Source: Planctomycetota bacterium (GTDB lineage Bacteria; Planctomycetota; UBA1135; GCA-002686595). From it: a stretch of 64,000 nucleotides of DNA. The notes beneath the pieces were generated by a model. The model made no database searches, was not told the DNA's origin, and worked only from the letters and a program-made list of their open reading frames with translations. The stretch lies in contig JAPKBR010000011.1 in assembly GCA_028823345.1 (NCBI GenBank), positions 1 through 64,000 on the forward strand, written 5' to 3'. Positions 8,760 through 17,880 of this stretch are shown piece after piece; position 1 is the first letter of the stretch; every line of letters begins with the position of its first letter. The translations under genes were made by a program, and so were the position numbers.

Positions 8760-10352
8760 ATGTTACGCCTCCTCCAACACTACCTCCCGATCCGGACCAC
8801 GCTGCTCGTCCTGGGCGAGAGCCTGGTGCTGCTGGCAGTGGTGGGTTCCCTGATGAGCATGCACCTGTGGGATTTGGCATCGGGCATTCGCGGCGCCGAG
8901 TTCACTTCTATCTGGCGAGACCTGGTGGCCCGCGAGCTCTACGCCCGGGAAGCCTTGGAAATCGCCCTCACCTGTTCGGTCGGTGTGGTCGTCTTGACCC
9001 AGATCACCCTAGCCTTTGCTCGCCTGTATGAGTTCTCGGTGTCCGCTTCCCCGTTCCGCCGGGCGGCGCGCTTCATCGAAGCTGGCGGGGCTGCGATCTT
9101 CGCCAACCTCTTGCTGCTGGTGATCGCCCATGCCTGGAACCTAGAACGGGTGCATACGTTCCCGGGTCTCTCGGGAACCCAAGCGGTGATGTTGCTGGTC
9201 ACGAGCTTGACCGTCGGGCTGGCCCTCGCATGGATTTATCGGGCCATCTTCCATGCACTGCTGCGCAGGTCCAACCTTCAACTGCGGCTCCTGATCATTG
9301 GTTCGGGAGGACCCGCCCACGCCCTTGCCCGACAAGTCATTCGCCACCCGGAAGCGGGCTATCGAGTCGTAGGCATGGTGCCGGAAAACAAGAACACCGA
9401 TTCGAACGCATCGCAGCCCACCAAATGGCTGCGAGACCCAACCCATAAGGCGACCCGTAGCACCGAAGATTTGGTGCTCGAGAATGTCGAGCTCCTACGT
9501 GAACGCCAAACCGCGGACAAGGACCAACCGGAGCCCCCCGCTGGTCGACTGCGTGCCCTTGTGCGCGAACTGGGTGCGGACACTGTGGTGGTAGCCATCG
9601 AGGATCGGCGCCAAGCCCTGCCCACGAACGAGCTCCTGGATTGTCGCTTGGCAGGATTCGATGTGCGCGAACAAGAGGAGCTCTTCGAAGAAATCACCGG
9701 GCGCATCGCAGTCAGCGCCATGCGCCCCTCGTACCTGATTTACAACGAAGGCTTCCGTCGACAAAATTGGGCGATGCTCGCCAAACGGGTGATGGACATC
9801 GCCGCAGCGCTCTTTTTGCTGGCGTTCCTATGGCCTGTGATGCTGGCCAGCGTGATTCTAGTGCGCCGTAGTTCCCCGGGCCCGGCCCTGTTCAAACAAG
9901 AGCGCATCGGCATCCATGGCCGGCCCTTCACCCTGATCAAGTTCCGCTCCATGCGCGAGGATGCAGAAGCTGAAACCGGTCCTGTCTGGGCCGCTGGAAA
10001 TGATCCGCGCATCACCAAGCTCGGTCGCTTCATGCGCAAGACCCGGGTGGACGAGTTGCCCCAGCTGTTCAACGTGTTGGCGGGAAGCATGAGCATGGTG
10101 GGGCCGCGTCCCGAGCGCGAACACTTCATCAGCTCCCTGACGGAGAAAATCCCCTACTACGATCAGCGCCACATCGTCAAACCAGGGGTCACCGGCTGGG
10201 CCCAGATCAACCATCCCTACGGCAACACAGAGGAAGATGCCCTAGCGAAACTCCAATATGACCTGTTCTACGTGAAGAACCAGTCGGTGCTGTTTGATCT
10301 CTCGGTCCTCGTCACGACGATCCGCACGGTGGTTCTGCGGCAAGGAACCTAA
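8760..10352 (+). CDS. Polyprenyl-phosphate sugar-1-phosphate transferase (exopolysaccharide initiation)
   Basis: 530 residues from ATG 8760; an ATG at 8649 would add 37 Pro/Ser-rich residues with no family support. Four or five membrane segments fill roughly residues 1-170. A cytoplasmic Rossmann-like CoA-binding-type region (LLIIGSGGPAHALARQVI) follows. The bacterial sugar transferase domain runs from about 336 to the end, with KRVMDIAAA, the KFRSM motif, RVDELPQLFNVL and the GPRPE motif. The protein should transfer a sugar-1-phosphate from a nucleotide sugar to undecaprenyl phosphate. It stands alone here, without polymerase or flippase genes. An unusually polar insertion (about residues 210-280) lies between the Rossmann part and the transferase domain. 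Confidence 0.92.
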   Translation: MLRLLQHYLPIRTTLLVLGESLVLLAVVGSLMSMHLWDLASGIRGAEFTSIWRDLVARELYAREALEIALTCSVGVVVLTQITLAFARLYEFSVSASPFRRAARFIEAGGAAIFANLLLLVIAHAWNLERVHTFPGLSGTQAVMLLVTSLTVGLALAWIYRAIFHALLRRSNLQLRLLIIGSGGPAHALARQVIRHPEAGYRVVGMVPENKNTDSNASQPTKWLRDPTHKATRSTEDLVLENVELLRERQTADKDQPEPPAGRLRALVRELGADTVVVAIEDRRQALPTNELLDCRLAGFDVREQEELFEEITGRIAVSAMRPSYLIYNEGFRRQNWAMLAKRVMDIAAALFLLAFLWPVMLASVILVRRSSPGPALFKQERIGIHGRPFTLIKFRSMREDAEAETGPVWAAGNDPRITKLGRFMRKTRVDELPQLFNVLAGSMSMVGPRPEREHFISSLTEKIPYYDQRHIVKPGVTGWAQINHPYGNTEEDALAKLQYDLFYVKNQSVLFDLSVLVTTIRTVVLRQGT

Positions 10353-10369
10353 ACCCAACGACCCAAGCC

Positions 10370-11266
10370 ATGGAAAAACTGGACCTACTCTTCGTGTTTG
10401 TCACGGCCCTGGCAGGAGGGTTCTTGCCCCTGCTTGTGCGGTGGGATGGACGACGCCTGCACCTAGCTCTAGCCCTTTCCACCGGAATTTTCCTGGGGGC
10501 AGTGTTCCTGCACCTCTTGCCTTCCCTGCCCAGCGGGCACAGCCACGGAGCGGCGGTAGCAGAATCGGTGATGCCCGAATCAACCGCCGGGAACCCTGGG
10601 GAAAACGGTCCTGCAGAGGATCTCAACGCAGCGGTGGATGATCATGATCATGATCATGATCATGACCACGATCATGCTCCAGGCGCAAAAGCCGCCGCCG
10701 AAGAGGACCACGCCAATCTGGTCTGGATGTTCGTCCTACTCGGGGTGCTGGCGGTGTATCTACTCGAGGCCCTAGTCTTGCGGACCCACGACCACGACGA
10801 CCTGCACCGACATCGAGCGGTGGGCTGGGCCGCCCTTTGGGGCCTCTCGGTGCACGCTCTCACAGCCGGCATGGCTTGGTCGGTGGCCGCCGGGCATGAC
10901 GATCACATGGGGCACGTGTTCCTTCTAGCGATCCTAGCCCACAAGGCTTTTGAGTCTTTCAGCCTCAGCACCGTATTCCTACTGGGGGAAATTCCCCGGG
11001 GGCGAGTGGCCCTGATCGCGCTTTTGTTTGCCCTGGTCACACCCATCGGCGCCCTCCTAGGTCAGTCTTTGCTCGGCGTGTTGGGACCCCTGGGCCAGGA
11101 CTTGCTGATGGCCCTGGCTGCTGGCACATTCCTTTTCGTTTGCCTCTGCGAACTGCTTGGGGAAGTCTTTCACCACCGAGATGACATTGGACTCAAGCTG
11201 GCCCTGCTTGCTGCAGGGGTGGGCCTAATGGTCCTGACCCAGAGCCTAGAGGGAGGCCTGGGTTGA
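10370..11266 (+). CDS. ZIP-family divalent metal transporter
   Basis: 298 residues with about eight membrane segments. An acidic His/Asp loop at roughly residues 90-102 (alternating Asp and His) lies between membrane segments, as in ZIP zinc transporters. The transport-helix signature HALTAGMAW and the HKAFESFSLS segment supply the intramembrane metal ligands (H, E). ZIP proteins import Zn2+, Fe2+ or Mn2+ into the cytoplasm. The loop is encoded by a near-perfect GATCAT hexanucleotide repeat. The next gene, 16 bases on, encodes a permease of the SO_0444 type associated with Cu/Zn efflux, so the pair probably handles metal homeostasis. No metal-responsive operator was identified. Confidence 0.92.
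   Translation: MEKLDLLFVFVTALAGGFLPLLVRWDGRRLHLALALSTGIFLGAVFLHLLPSLPSGHSHGAAVAESVMPESTAGNPGENGPAEDLNAAVDDHDHDHDHDHDHAPGAKAAAEEDHANLVWMFVLLGVLAVYLLEALVLRTHDHDDLHRHRAVGWAALWGLSVHALTAGMAWSVAAGHDDHMGHVFLLAILAHKAFESFSLSTVFLLGEIPRGRVALIALLFALVTPIGALLGQSLLGVLGPLGQDLLMALAAGTFLFVCLCELLGEVFHHRDDIGLKLALLAAGVGLMVLTQSLEGGLG
10637..10675 (+). repeat. GATCAT microsatellite encoding His/Asp metal loop
   Basis: A run of GAT and CAT codons (one step read as GACCAC) encodes the alternating Asp-His metal loop of the ZIP transporter. In-frame six-base units would let the loop length change by slippage without a frameshift. Confidence 0.8.
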
Positions 11267-11285
11267 GCCTCCAACGGGGCGTGTG

Positions 11286-12353
11286 ATGAGCGAACAATTT
11301 CTCTCGGTGGTCGAGGCCACCTGGCAGGTGTTGCTTGCGAGTTCAGGCTGGATCCTCTTGGGGCTCTTACTAGCGGGCCTGATGGAGGAGTTGATTCCCC
11401 AGCGCCTGATCGAACGACACTTGGCCGGGGAACGACTCTCCGCCACCATCAAAGCCGCCCTGATCGGTGCGCCCCTGCCCCTTTGTTCATGCTCGGTGCT
11501 ACCCGCCGCCGCCACCCTGCGGCGCACCGGAGCCGGCCGTGGCCCCACCGCCGCCTTCCTGGTCAGCACCCCTGAAACCGGGGTGGACTCGATCTCCACC
11601 ACCTGGGCCCTCTTTGATCCGATCACCACCCTGGTACGGCCCATTGCGGCGGTGGTCAGCGCCATTGGAACCGGCATCCTTGTTTCGAAGTTTGGAGGAA
11701 GCGCACCCTCGGACAAAGGGGATGCCAGCGAGATCCCCAAGGACCATTGCGCCACCGAAGAGCCCGATTGCTGCGGGGATGATTTGCCTGAACCATCTGG
11801 ACCGCTCATTCTGCGCAGCCTGCGCAAGGCCGCCGGCCCCTTGAGCGCAGACCTGGCATTTTGGCTCAGCATCGGCTTGGTGCTCGCAGGACTGGCGGGG
11901 GCGTTATTGCCCGATGACTTACTCGGGGGCGGCACTTCACTGGTGGCCCAGTACAGCTTGGCACTGATCGCGGGGGTGCCGGTCTATGTCTGCGCCACTG
12001 CAAGCACGCCCTTGGCTGCAGCACTCGTGGCCAAGGGTATGGACCCGGGAGCCGCCCTGGTTTTCCTGCTGGCGGGCCCGGCCACCAACCTGGCTACCCT
12101 TGCGGTGGTGCGCGGACTCTTAGGCCTGCGCGCGACCCTGCTCTACCTGAGCTCGATTGCGTCAGGTGCAGTGCTGGCGGGTCTTGTCCTGGGCTGGTTG
12201 CACCAGCGCTTGGGGATTTCCCCAAGAGCCGTGGTCCAAGATCACCTACATGCCGAGGCCGGGCCTGTAGCTACCTTTTTTGCCGCAGCTCTCGTGCTGC
12301 TGCTGGCCTTTCACCTTCTACGCAAGTTCCGCTCTCCGCATCATGCACACTAA
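11286..12353 (+). CDS. SO_0444-type Cu/Zn efflux permease
   Basis: 355 residues from ATG 11286, overlapped by a GTG three bases earlier. It belongs to the DUF318/ArsP-like permease superfamily, with two blocks of four or five membrane helices. The signature PLPLCSCSVLP puts C67 and C69 in the first block; the second block ends with the related LLAGPATN segment. The central cytosolic loop, HCATEEPDCCGDD, is Cys/His-rich and probably senses or binds metal. Cotranscription with the upstream ZIP gene is likely. The substrate is uncertain; thiophilic or divalent metals are the known choices for this family, organoarsenicals for ArsP proper. Confidence 0.85.
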   Translation: MSEQFLSVVEATWQVLLASSGWILLGLLLAGLMEELIPQRLIERHLAGERLSATIKAALIGAPLPLCSCSVLPAAATLRRTGAGRGPTAAFLVSTPETGVDSISTTWALFDPITTLVRPIAAVVSAIGTGILVSKFGGSAPSDKGDASEIPKDHCATEEPDCCGDDLPEPSGPLILRSLRKAAGPLSADLAFWLSIGLVLAGLAGALLPDDLLGGGTSLVAQYSLALIAGVPVYVCATASTPLAAALVAKGMDPGAALVFLLAGPATNLATLAVVRGLLGLRATLLYLSSIASGAVLAGLVLGWLHQRLGISPRAVVQDHLHAEAGPVATFFAAALVLLLAFHLLRKFRSPHHAH

Positions 12354-13359
12354 CTCTTTCGGCAAGAAAAACACCCAGCCTAGAACATGGCCCCTCTGCC
12401 TTCTGATCCTTGGATTTTGCACCGCATGCGGCGTGACCGGCAATAAGGATTTCACGCAACCCGAGCGAGCGGTATTGGTGGTGCACGGAGGCGCAGGGGT
12501 CATCGACCGGGCAAAGATGACTCCCGAACTTGAAGCGGAATACCGAGCCGCCCTGCGCACGGCCCTGCTGGCGGGTCACGCGATCCTCTCCGAAGGTGGC
12601 AGCGCCCTCGATGCGGTCAGCGCCACGATCCTACCCCTTGAGGATTCCCCGCTCTTCAATGCGGGCCACGGGGCTGTGTTCAGCGCCCGCGGCACTTGCG
12701 AGTTGGACGCCTCCCTGATGGACGGCGAGGGCCCCCGGGCCGGAGCGGTAGCCGGGGTCATGGGCGTGCGCCATCCAATCCTCGCCGCCCGGGCGGTGAT
12801 GGAAAAAAGCGAACATGTGTTGTTAGCAGGAAGCGGAGCAGATGCCTTCGCCAAGCAACAGGGCCTTGAAACGGTGCCCAACGAATTCTTCCACACGGAA
12901 AGACGTAAAAAAGCCCTGGAACAACAGCTGTCGGATTCCAAGCACGGGACTGTGGGATGCGTGGCCCTGGACGGGGCCGGACACTTGGCGGCGGGTACCT
13001 CCACCGGGGGCATGACTGCCAAGCGCTGGGGTCGGGTAGGAGACTCGCCGATCATTGGGGCGGGAACCTGGGCCCAAGATGGGGTTTGCGCGGTTTCTGC
13101 CACGGGTTGGGGAGAGTTCTTCATCCGCGGAGCGATTGCCTCCAGCATCGCCGGGCGCATGCGCTTCGGGGGCCAGAGCTTGAAAGAGGCCGCCTCCCAG
13201 GCAATTTACGGGGAACTCACAGACCTCGGTGGCACCGGAGGAGTGATCGCCTTGGACGGGGAAGGCCGCTTCACCACCCCCTTCAACACCCCTGGAATGT
13301 TTCGGGGCTGGGTCACACAGGCGGGTCAGGTGACCGTGCACATTTGGAAAGAGGAGTGA
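12343..13359 (+). CDS. Isoaspartyl peptidase / plant-type L-asparaginase, exported
   Basis: 338 residues, an N-terminal nucleophile hydrolase that self-cleaves before Thr203 (HG-T-VGCVALD) and then hydrolyses isoaspartyl dipeptides or asparagine. Conserved family segments VVHGGAG, GSALDAV, NAGHGAVF and the substrate loop GTSTGGMTAKRWGRVGDSP are all present, as are the later TGWGE and ELTDLGGTGGVIA segments. ATG 12343 gives a hydrophobic leader ending in FCTACG; Cys29 could be lipidated but the lipobox is imperfect. The start overlaps the 3' end of the permease gene by 11 bases. Export would suggest a role in degrading damaged proteins or periplasmic asparagine use. Confidence 0.92.
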   Translation: MHTNSFGKKNTQPRTWPLCLLILGFCTACGVTGNKDFTQPERAVLVVHGGAGVIDRAKMTPELEAEYRAALRTALLAGHAILSEGGSALDAVSATILPLEDSPLFNAGHGAVFSARGTCELDASLMDGEGPRAGAVAGVMGVRHPILAARAVMEKSEHVLLAGSGADAFAKQQGLETVPNEFFHTERRKKALEQQLSDSKHGTVGCVALDGAGHLAAGTSTGGMTAKRWGRVGDSPIIGAGTWAQDGVCAVSATGWGEFFIRGAIASSIAGRMRFGGQSLKEAASQAIYGELTDLGGTGGVIALDGEGRFTTPFNTPGMFRGWVTQAGQVTVHIWKEE

Positions 13360-13462
13360 ACCGCGAGCCCTGCCCCAGTGAAGCCCAGGGCATCCATTCC
13401 CCCAGGTGCTAGGAGAACTCCTCACGATCAACTCCCTTTTTCCGTATCCTCACAGCAGTCCC

Positions 13463-14185
13463 ATGACCAGTCCTCAAACCACCTCAACGTCGCTCTCCAG
13501 GTGCCTCCTGCTCAGTTCGTCCCTGCTCTTAGGCGCTTGCAGCCCAGACTATGAAGCGGATCAGAACAGCGGGGCACCCGAGGGTTCCCAGATAATTCCC
13601 GAAGCCGCCCCAATCGACGCCCAACTGGATCTGGACCCGGTTTCCGGGGGAACCATTCCAGGGGGAGAAAATGCCGTGCGCGGGCTAATCGAGCAAGCGG
13701 GCCTCGACGAAGACCTAGCCGCCGGCCTCGCAGTGATCGACGAAGCCCAAGGGGAAAAGAACAAGAACGTCCTGACCTTCAGCAAGCTCTCCTTGATGAA
13801 GTCGGACTATGGACTGCTCCTCGATCACCTTTACCCAGAGGAGGATCCCGAAGTACCCCTCAAGCCGTTCGAGTTCCCCGAGAAGATTCAGGCCCTGGAC
13901 GGCACGGAAGTCGAGCTACTGGGCTACATGATCCCCACCGACTATGTGGAGCGGAAGGTGCGCGAGTTCATGCTGGTGCGAGATACGGGAGCTTGCTGTT
14001 TTGGAGGAATCCCCAGACCCGACGAGTGGGCCCTGGTCACCGCTAAGGGAGAAGATGGCTTCGAGTACCACCCCTACCTGCCGATCGTGGTCAAGGGCAC
14101 CTTTACGATCCTGGCCCCGGGCGAGGATCCAGATTTCCCCGTGGTCTACACCCTCAGCGCGGTTTCCGTCCGGCGCTACTACTGA
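13463..14185 (+). CDS. DUF3299 lipoprotein
   Basis: 240 residues from ATG 13463. The signal ends in a perfect lipobox LGAC with Cys26. The C-terminal half carries the DUF3299 pattern: LLGYMIPTDYVERKVREFML, then DTGACCFGGIPRPDEWALV and a final beta-rich segment KGTFTILAPGEDPDFPVVYTL. The family is widespread in Gram-negative bacteria, often beside ABC exporters of lipoprotein or antimicrobial-peptide type, but its biochemical role is unknown. Here no exporter is adjacent. The double Cys in GACC is the family's conserved cysteine position plus one extra. Confidence 0.85.
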   Translation: MTSPQTTSTSLSRCLLLSSSLLLGACSPDYEADQNSGAPEGSQIIPEAAPIDAQLDLDPVSGGTIPGGENAVRGLIEQAGLDEDLAAGLAVIDEAQGEKNKNVLTFSKLSLMKSDYGLLLDHLYPEEDPEVPLKPFEFPEKIQALDGTEVELLGYMIPTDYVERKVREFMLVRDTGACCFGGIPRPDEWALVTAKGEDGFEYHPYLPIVVKGTFTILAPGEDPDFPVVYTLSAVSVRRYY

Positions 14186-14429
14186 TCGAGTCCCCTGAAG
14201 GCCCAATTTCAGGGTCCCCACCCCCTGGGCACCTGGGAGCAGCCCCCAGCGGAGTCCCTTTTTGGTCCCCAGAACTCAAAAAACCCCTCCCCAGACTGGC
14301 GTCAGGGGTACCTGCTTTCTATGCTCCTAGGCTTGATCAGCACATTTGGGGAGCACCGTGCCCCCCCGGCTGAGCCACTACGATCCGATTCACCGCCTCC
14401 TCTGGCGGTCCACCTACACCAGCTTCACC

Positions 14430-14717
14430 ATGTCCCGCGTCTGTCAGGTAACGAAACGAGGAACCCGCGTCGGCGGAACCATCGCCCGCCGGGGTTTGCC
14501 CAAGTACAAGGGCGGCATTGGTCTGCGCACCACTGGCCGGAACAAGCGTAAGTTCAAGGTCAACGTCCAACGCAAGCGCATCTGGGTCGCCGAGATTGGC
14601 CAGCACGTGAACGTGCGCCTCTCCACCCGGGCCCTCAAGACCATCGCTAAGAACGGCGCCTACCCAACCCTGCTCAAGGCCGGCTTGGTTAAGCCCGCTG
14701 GAAGCCAGAAGCACTGA
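14430..14717 (+). CDS. rpmB: 50S ribosomal protein L28
   Basis: 95 residues beginning MSRVCQVTKRGTRVGG at ATG 14430. The conserved basic core (TGRNKRKFKVNVQRKRIWV) and the C-terminal VRLSTRALKTIAKNG identify L28; the insert around GLPKYKGGIGLRTTG makes it slightly longer than the E. coli protein. It builds into the large subunit near the exit region. It is transcribed alone; rpmG is not adjacent. A strong 15-bp stem-loop follows the stop by about 40 bases. A TATGCT hexamer at 14320 could be a -10 box, but its -35 partner is poor. Confidence 0.95.
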   Translation: MSRVCQVTKRGTRVGGTIARRGLPKYKGGIGLRTTGRNKRKFKVNVQRKRIWVAEIGQHVNVRLSTRALKTIAKNGAYPTLLKAGLVKPAGSQKH

Positions 14718-14756
14718 TTCTGCACGGGGACTGAAATCCCCATCCAAGAAACAACC

Positions 14757-14792
14757 TCGAGGGCCGCAGCGTGCAAACGCTGCGGCCCTCGA
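14757..14792 (+). terminator. Strong hairpin after rpmB
   Basis: TCGAGGGCCGCAGCG, loop TGCAAA, then the exact complement: a perfect 15-bp stem 40 bases past the rpmB stop. No T-run follows on the plus strand, so termination may need Rho or the hairpin may protect the 3' end of the mRNA. Confidence 0.6.
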
Positions 14793-14837
14793 TCCATTCC
14801 CACTCCTGCCTAAGGCGCCCGAGCTCAACCCCATCAC

Positions 14838-15440
14838 ATGTTGGAAAGCACACATCCCGCGCCTTTGATTCTGGCCAGCACCTCCTCCGGCCGCCGGGAC
14901 TTACTCCGGCGACTGGGCATCGAGTTCACACAGGTCCCATCCCTGGTGGACGAAGCCCCCTTGCAAGCAAAGGCCAGTGATCCCATCGAATTGGCAAGCA
15001 GCTTGGCCCTCGCCAAGGCCTCAGCCGTATCCAAAAAACATCCTCAAGCCTTGATCATCGGCGGAGATCAAGTGCTCGCCCTCGGTGACCAACTACTAGG
15101 CAAGCCGGGGAGCAAGCCCGCGGCGGTCGAACAGCTGATGCTGCTCGCCGGACGCAGCCACCAATTGATCACCGCCAGCGCCCTAGTGGGACCGGACGGA
15201 ACGCCGCCAGAGGTCTGGGTCGAAGTGGCGCAAATGACCCTCGCACCCTTGGATCGGGCCACCATCGAGCGCTATGTGGACGCGGACGACCCGAGCCACT
15301 GCGCGGGCTCCTACAAGCTCGAAGCCAAAGGCATCACGCTCTTTGAGCGCATCGAGTGTGAGGATTGGAATGGGATCGTGGGCCTGCCCTTGATGGGCCT
15401 GGCCAGACGACTACGGGCGCGTGGCTATCCGTTGCCCTGA
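14838..15440 (+). CDS. maf: Maf family nucleoside triphosphate pyrophosphatase
   Basis: 200 residues. The N-terminal signature LASTSSGRRDLLRRLG matches the SxSxRR motif of Maf proteins. Catalytic acidic residues lie in DEAPL and GGDQVLAL, and the later GSYKLEAKGITLFERIE segment contains the conserved substrate-specificity region. Maf enzymes hydrolyse dTTP, UTP or modified nucleotides to monophosphates and affect cell division. ATG 14838 is the natural start. The gene converges on folE with only 12 bases between the stops. Confidence 0.9.
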   Translation: MLESTHPAPLILASTSSGRRDLLRRLGIEFTQVPSLVDEAPLQAKASDPIELASSLALAKASAVSKKHPQALIIGGDQVLALGDQLLGKPGSKPAAVEQLMLLAGRSHQLITASALVGPDGTPPEVWVEVAQMTLAPLDRATIERYVDADDPSHCAGSYKLEAKGITLFERIECEDWNGIVGLPLMGLARRLRARGYPLP

Positions 15441-15452
15441 ACACGACCGACC

Positions 15453-16082
15453 TCAGCGCCCGATCAGGGCAAGGAATTCCTTGCGCGTGGCTTCCTTGTG
15501 GCGGAAGGCACCGAGCATACGACTGGTGACCGTTTCTGCCCCGGGCTTATGCACCCCGCGCATGGTCATGCACTGGTGCTGGGCTTCGAACACCACCGCC
15601 ACGCCCTTGGGCTGCAGCACGCGGTTGATTGTGTCGGCAACCTGCACCGTCAGCTTCTCCTGAATCTGCAAGCGACGGGCGTAGATCTCCACCACCCGGG
15701 CCAACTTGGAAATCCCCACCACGCGGGTGTCCGGCAGGTAGGCCACATGGGCCCTGCCGATGAAGGGCACCATGTGGTGTTCACAGTGGCTCATGAAGGG
15801 AATATCGCGCACCAGGACCATCTCGTCATAGCCCTCCACCTCGGAAAAGGTGGTCTGCAGAACCTCTTCGGGATCCTGGTCATAGCCAGAGAAGAACTCC
15901 CCATAGGAGCGAGCCACCCTTTCCGGTGTCCTCAGCAATCCCTCGCGATCGGGATCCTCCCCGGCCCAGAGGATGAGGGTCCGCACGGCCTCTTCAGCCT
16001 GTTCACGGGAGGGCTTCAAAGGTCCACCACCGGCAGTGTTCTGCTGGCTGGGGTCATTTTGGAGATTACTGCTGACATTCAT
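15453..16082 (-). CDS. folE: GTP cyclohydrolase I
   Basis: Converts GTP to 7,8-dihydroneopterin triphosphate, the first step of folate and tetrahydropterin synthesis, cytoplasmic homodecamer. 209 residues with a non-conserved polar N-terminus of about 25. The zinc ligands are Cys100 and His103 in [12 protein letters not shown] and Cys171 in [11 protein letters not shown]; the substrate loop [20 protein letters not shown] is intact. It is a single gene between maf and cysS; pabB, which feeds the same pathway, is at 45621-47054. Confidence 0.97.
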   Translation of the reverse strand: MNVSSNLQNDPSQQNTAGGGPLKPSREQAEEAVRTLILWAGEDPDREGLLRTPERVARSYGEFFSGYDQDPEEVLQTTFSEVEGYDEMVLVRDIPFMSHCEHHMVPFIGRAHVAYLPDTRVVGISKLARVVEIYARRLQIQEKLTVQVADTINRVLQPKGVAVVFEAQHQCMTMRGVHKPGAETVTSRMLGAFRHKEATRKEFLALIGR

Positions 16083-16234
16083 GATAAGGGGGCCCGCGCG
16101 TGAGGTCGGAGCAAGGCACAGGATAGCCTCTCACGGCCCCGCAGGGTGCTCCCACCTATCCCATGTGCCGTCTGCCGCTGGGCTTGAGCACTTGGGCCCT
16201 TGTTCTTGAGCCCGCCAGCCTTATCCTCAGCCCC

Positions 16235-17851
16235 ATGGCGATCCGCATCTACGACTCACTGACCCGTGAAAAGTCCCCCCTCAAGCCCCTGACCCCCGGG
16301 GAGGTCAAACTGTATGTGTGCGGCCCCACGGTCTATGACGACTGCCACATCGGGCACCTGATGGGACCGGTGCTCTTCGACACGGTGGCCCGCTGGCTCG
16401 CAGCCCGAGGCTACAAGGTGAACTTCGTCAACAACATCACCGACATCGACGACAAGATCATCAACCGCGCCATCGAAAGCGGCGAGGCATGGGATTCCAT
16501 CGCCGAGCGCTACACCAAACAGTATCAGGGTTTCCTGGCGGAGCTCGGGGTGGAGACCATCAGCTCCCATCCGCGCTGCTCAGACTATGTGCCCCAGATG
16601 ATCGCATTCATCGAAGATCTCATCGGCCAGGACAAGGCCTACGTTGCGGACGACGGGGTTTACTTCGACATCCAAAAGCATCCGGGCTACGGCAAGCTCA
16701 CCCGACGCAAAGTCGAAGACATGCAAGCCGGCTCCCGGGTGCAAGCTCAATCCAACCTGCGCCACCCAGGGGACTTTGCCCTTTGGAAAAACGCCAAGCC
16801 TCAGGAGCCCTCCTGGGATAGTCCCTTTGGCGCGGGCCGGCCCGGCTGGCACATCGAATGCTCGGTCATGTCCAGCGAACTCTTGGGAGGCGCCTTTGAT
16901 TTACACGGGGGCGGCGACGACCTCAAGTTTCCCCACCACGAAAATGAAATCGCCCAGAGCGAAGCGCACGGGGATGCATTTGCCAGCACTTGGATGCACA
17001 ACGGAATGGTGCAATACGGTGGACGCAAGGTGGCCAAAAGCGATCCGCGCATGCAGGACGCTGCCTTCCGTCAACAATTCCAAGCCCGTTGGCTCCTGGA
17101 CACCTATGGGGCCCCGGCCATCAGGTTCTTTCTCTTGCGCTCTGCCTACCGCCGGCCGGTGGATTTCGAGCCGAGCACCTTGGAAGCCGCCCGCACCGGT
17201 TTGATTCGCATGGCCAAGGGCCTCGGGTCCTTGGCTGAGGAACCGGGCAAGGTAACCCTGGAAGAGATCCAGGAGATGAACTTGGGCGAAGCCAACGCAG
17301 CCCATCGGAAAGGTTTCATCGCTGCCATGGACGACGACTTCAGCAGCGGGGAGGCCCTGGCTGAGTTGTTCAGCTTGGCCCAGGAAGCACGCACCCTTGA
17401 ACCAGAGGCAAAGCAGATCACCCTGACCCTGGTGCGCGACTTGGGTCGTCTCTTGGGTTTATTCCGACCGGGAGATCTGGAACTCCTGCTGGCCGCGGGC
17501 AGCGGTTCGGGGGACGAATTGTTGGAACAAGTGGCAGGAGCCCTGCTCGAAGTGCGCGCCCTCGCCCGTGAGCAAAATGCCTTTGGCACCGCCGACGCCC
17601 TGCGAGATGCACTGCTGCAAGCGGGCATTACGGTGGAAGATGGAGCACCCGGCACCAGCCGTGCCAACTGCCATGGGGCCCAAACGAATGCCCTCGATCA
17701 GATTCTAGAGGCCGCCCTCGCGGCCCGGCTTGCGGCCAAAGCTGCTAAGGACTTTGTGACCGCCGATGGCCTGCGTGAGGGACTGGCAGCGGTGGGCATC
17801 AGCATCCAAGATGGGGCTGAGGGTTCCCATTGGACACGCTCCGGCGCCTAA
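16235..17851 (+). CDS. cysS: Cysteinyl-tRNA synthetase with duplicated C-terminal module
   Basis: 538 residues from ATG 16235, longer than the usual 460-500. HIGH is intact at 38-41. The zinc ligands are Cys29 (YVCGPTVY), the Cys of IECSVMS, and His/Glu of FPHHENEIAQSEA. The KMSKS loop is altered to KVAKS (about 265-269), followed by DPRM. The small C-terminal helical module, normally ending in an 'ADxLRDxLxxxGIxxxDxxxG' pattern, occurs twice: once near 430-475 (FGTADALRDALLQAGITVED) and again near 488-534 (FVTADGLREGLAAVGISIQD). The tandem copy explains the extra length. The enzyme should still charge tRNA-Cys. Identity is confident; the consequence of the duplication is unknown. Confidence 0.95.
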   Translation: MAIRIYDSLTREKSPLKPLTPGEVKLYVCGPTVYDDCHIGHLMGPVLFDTVARWLAARGYKVNFVNNITDIDDKIINRAIESGEAWDSIAERYTKQYQGFLAELGVETISSHPRCSDYVPQMIAFIEDLIGQDKAYVADDGVYFDIQKHPGYGKLTRRKVEDMQAGSRVQAQSNLRHPGDFALWKNAKPQEPSWDSPFGAGRPGWHIECSVMSSELLGGAFDLHGGGDDLKFPHHENEIAQSEAHGDAFASTWMHNGMVQYGGRKVAKSDPRMQDAAFRQQFQARWLLDTYGAPAIRFFLLRSAYRRPVDFEPSTLEAARTGLIRMAKGLGSLAEEPGKVTLEEIQEMNLGEANAAHRKGFIAAMDDDFSSGEALAELFSLAQEARTLEPEAKQITLTLVRDLGRLLGLFRPGDLELLLAAGSGSGDELLEQVAGALLEVRALAREQNAFGTADALRDALLQAGITVEDGAPGTSRANCHGAQTNALDQILEAALAARLAAKAAKDFVTADGLREGLAAVGISIQDGAEGSHWTRSGA

Positions 17852-17880
17852 CCAAGAGAGTTGCCAGCCAGGCTGAAACT

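Noticed and set aside
14295-14325. Sigma-70 promoter for rpmB (TATGCT with upstream TGGCGT)
   Set aside because: The -35 match is too weak to list as a feature.
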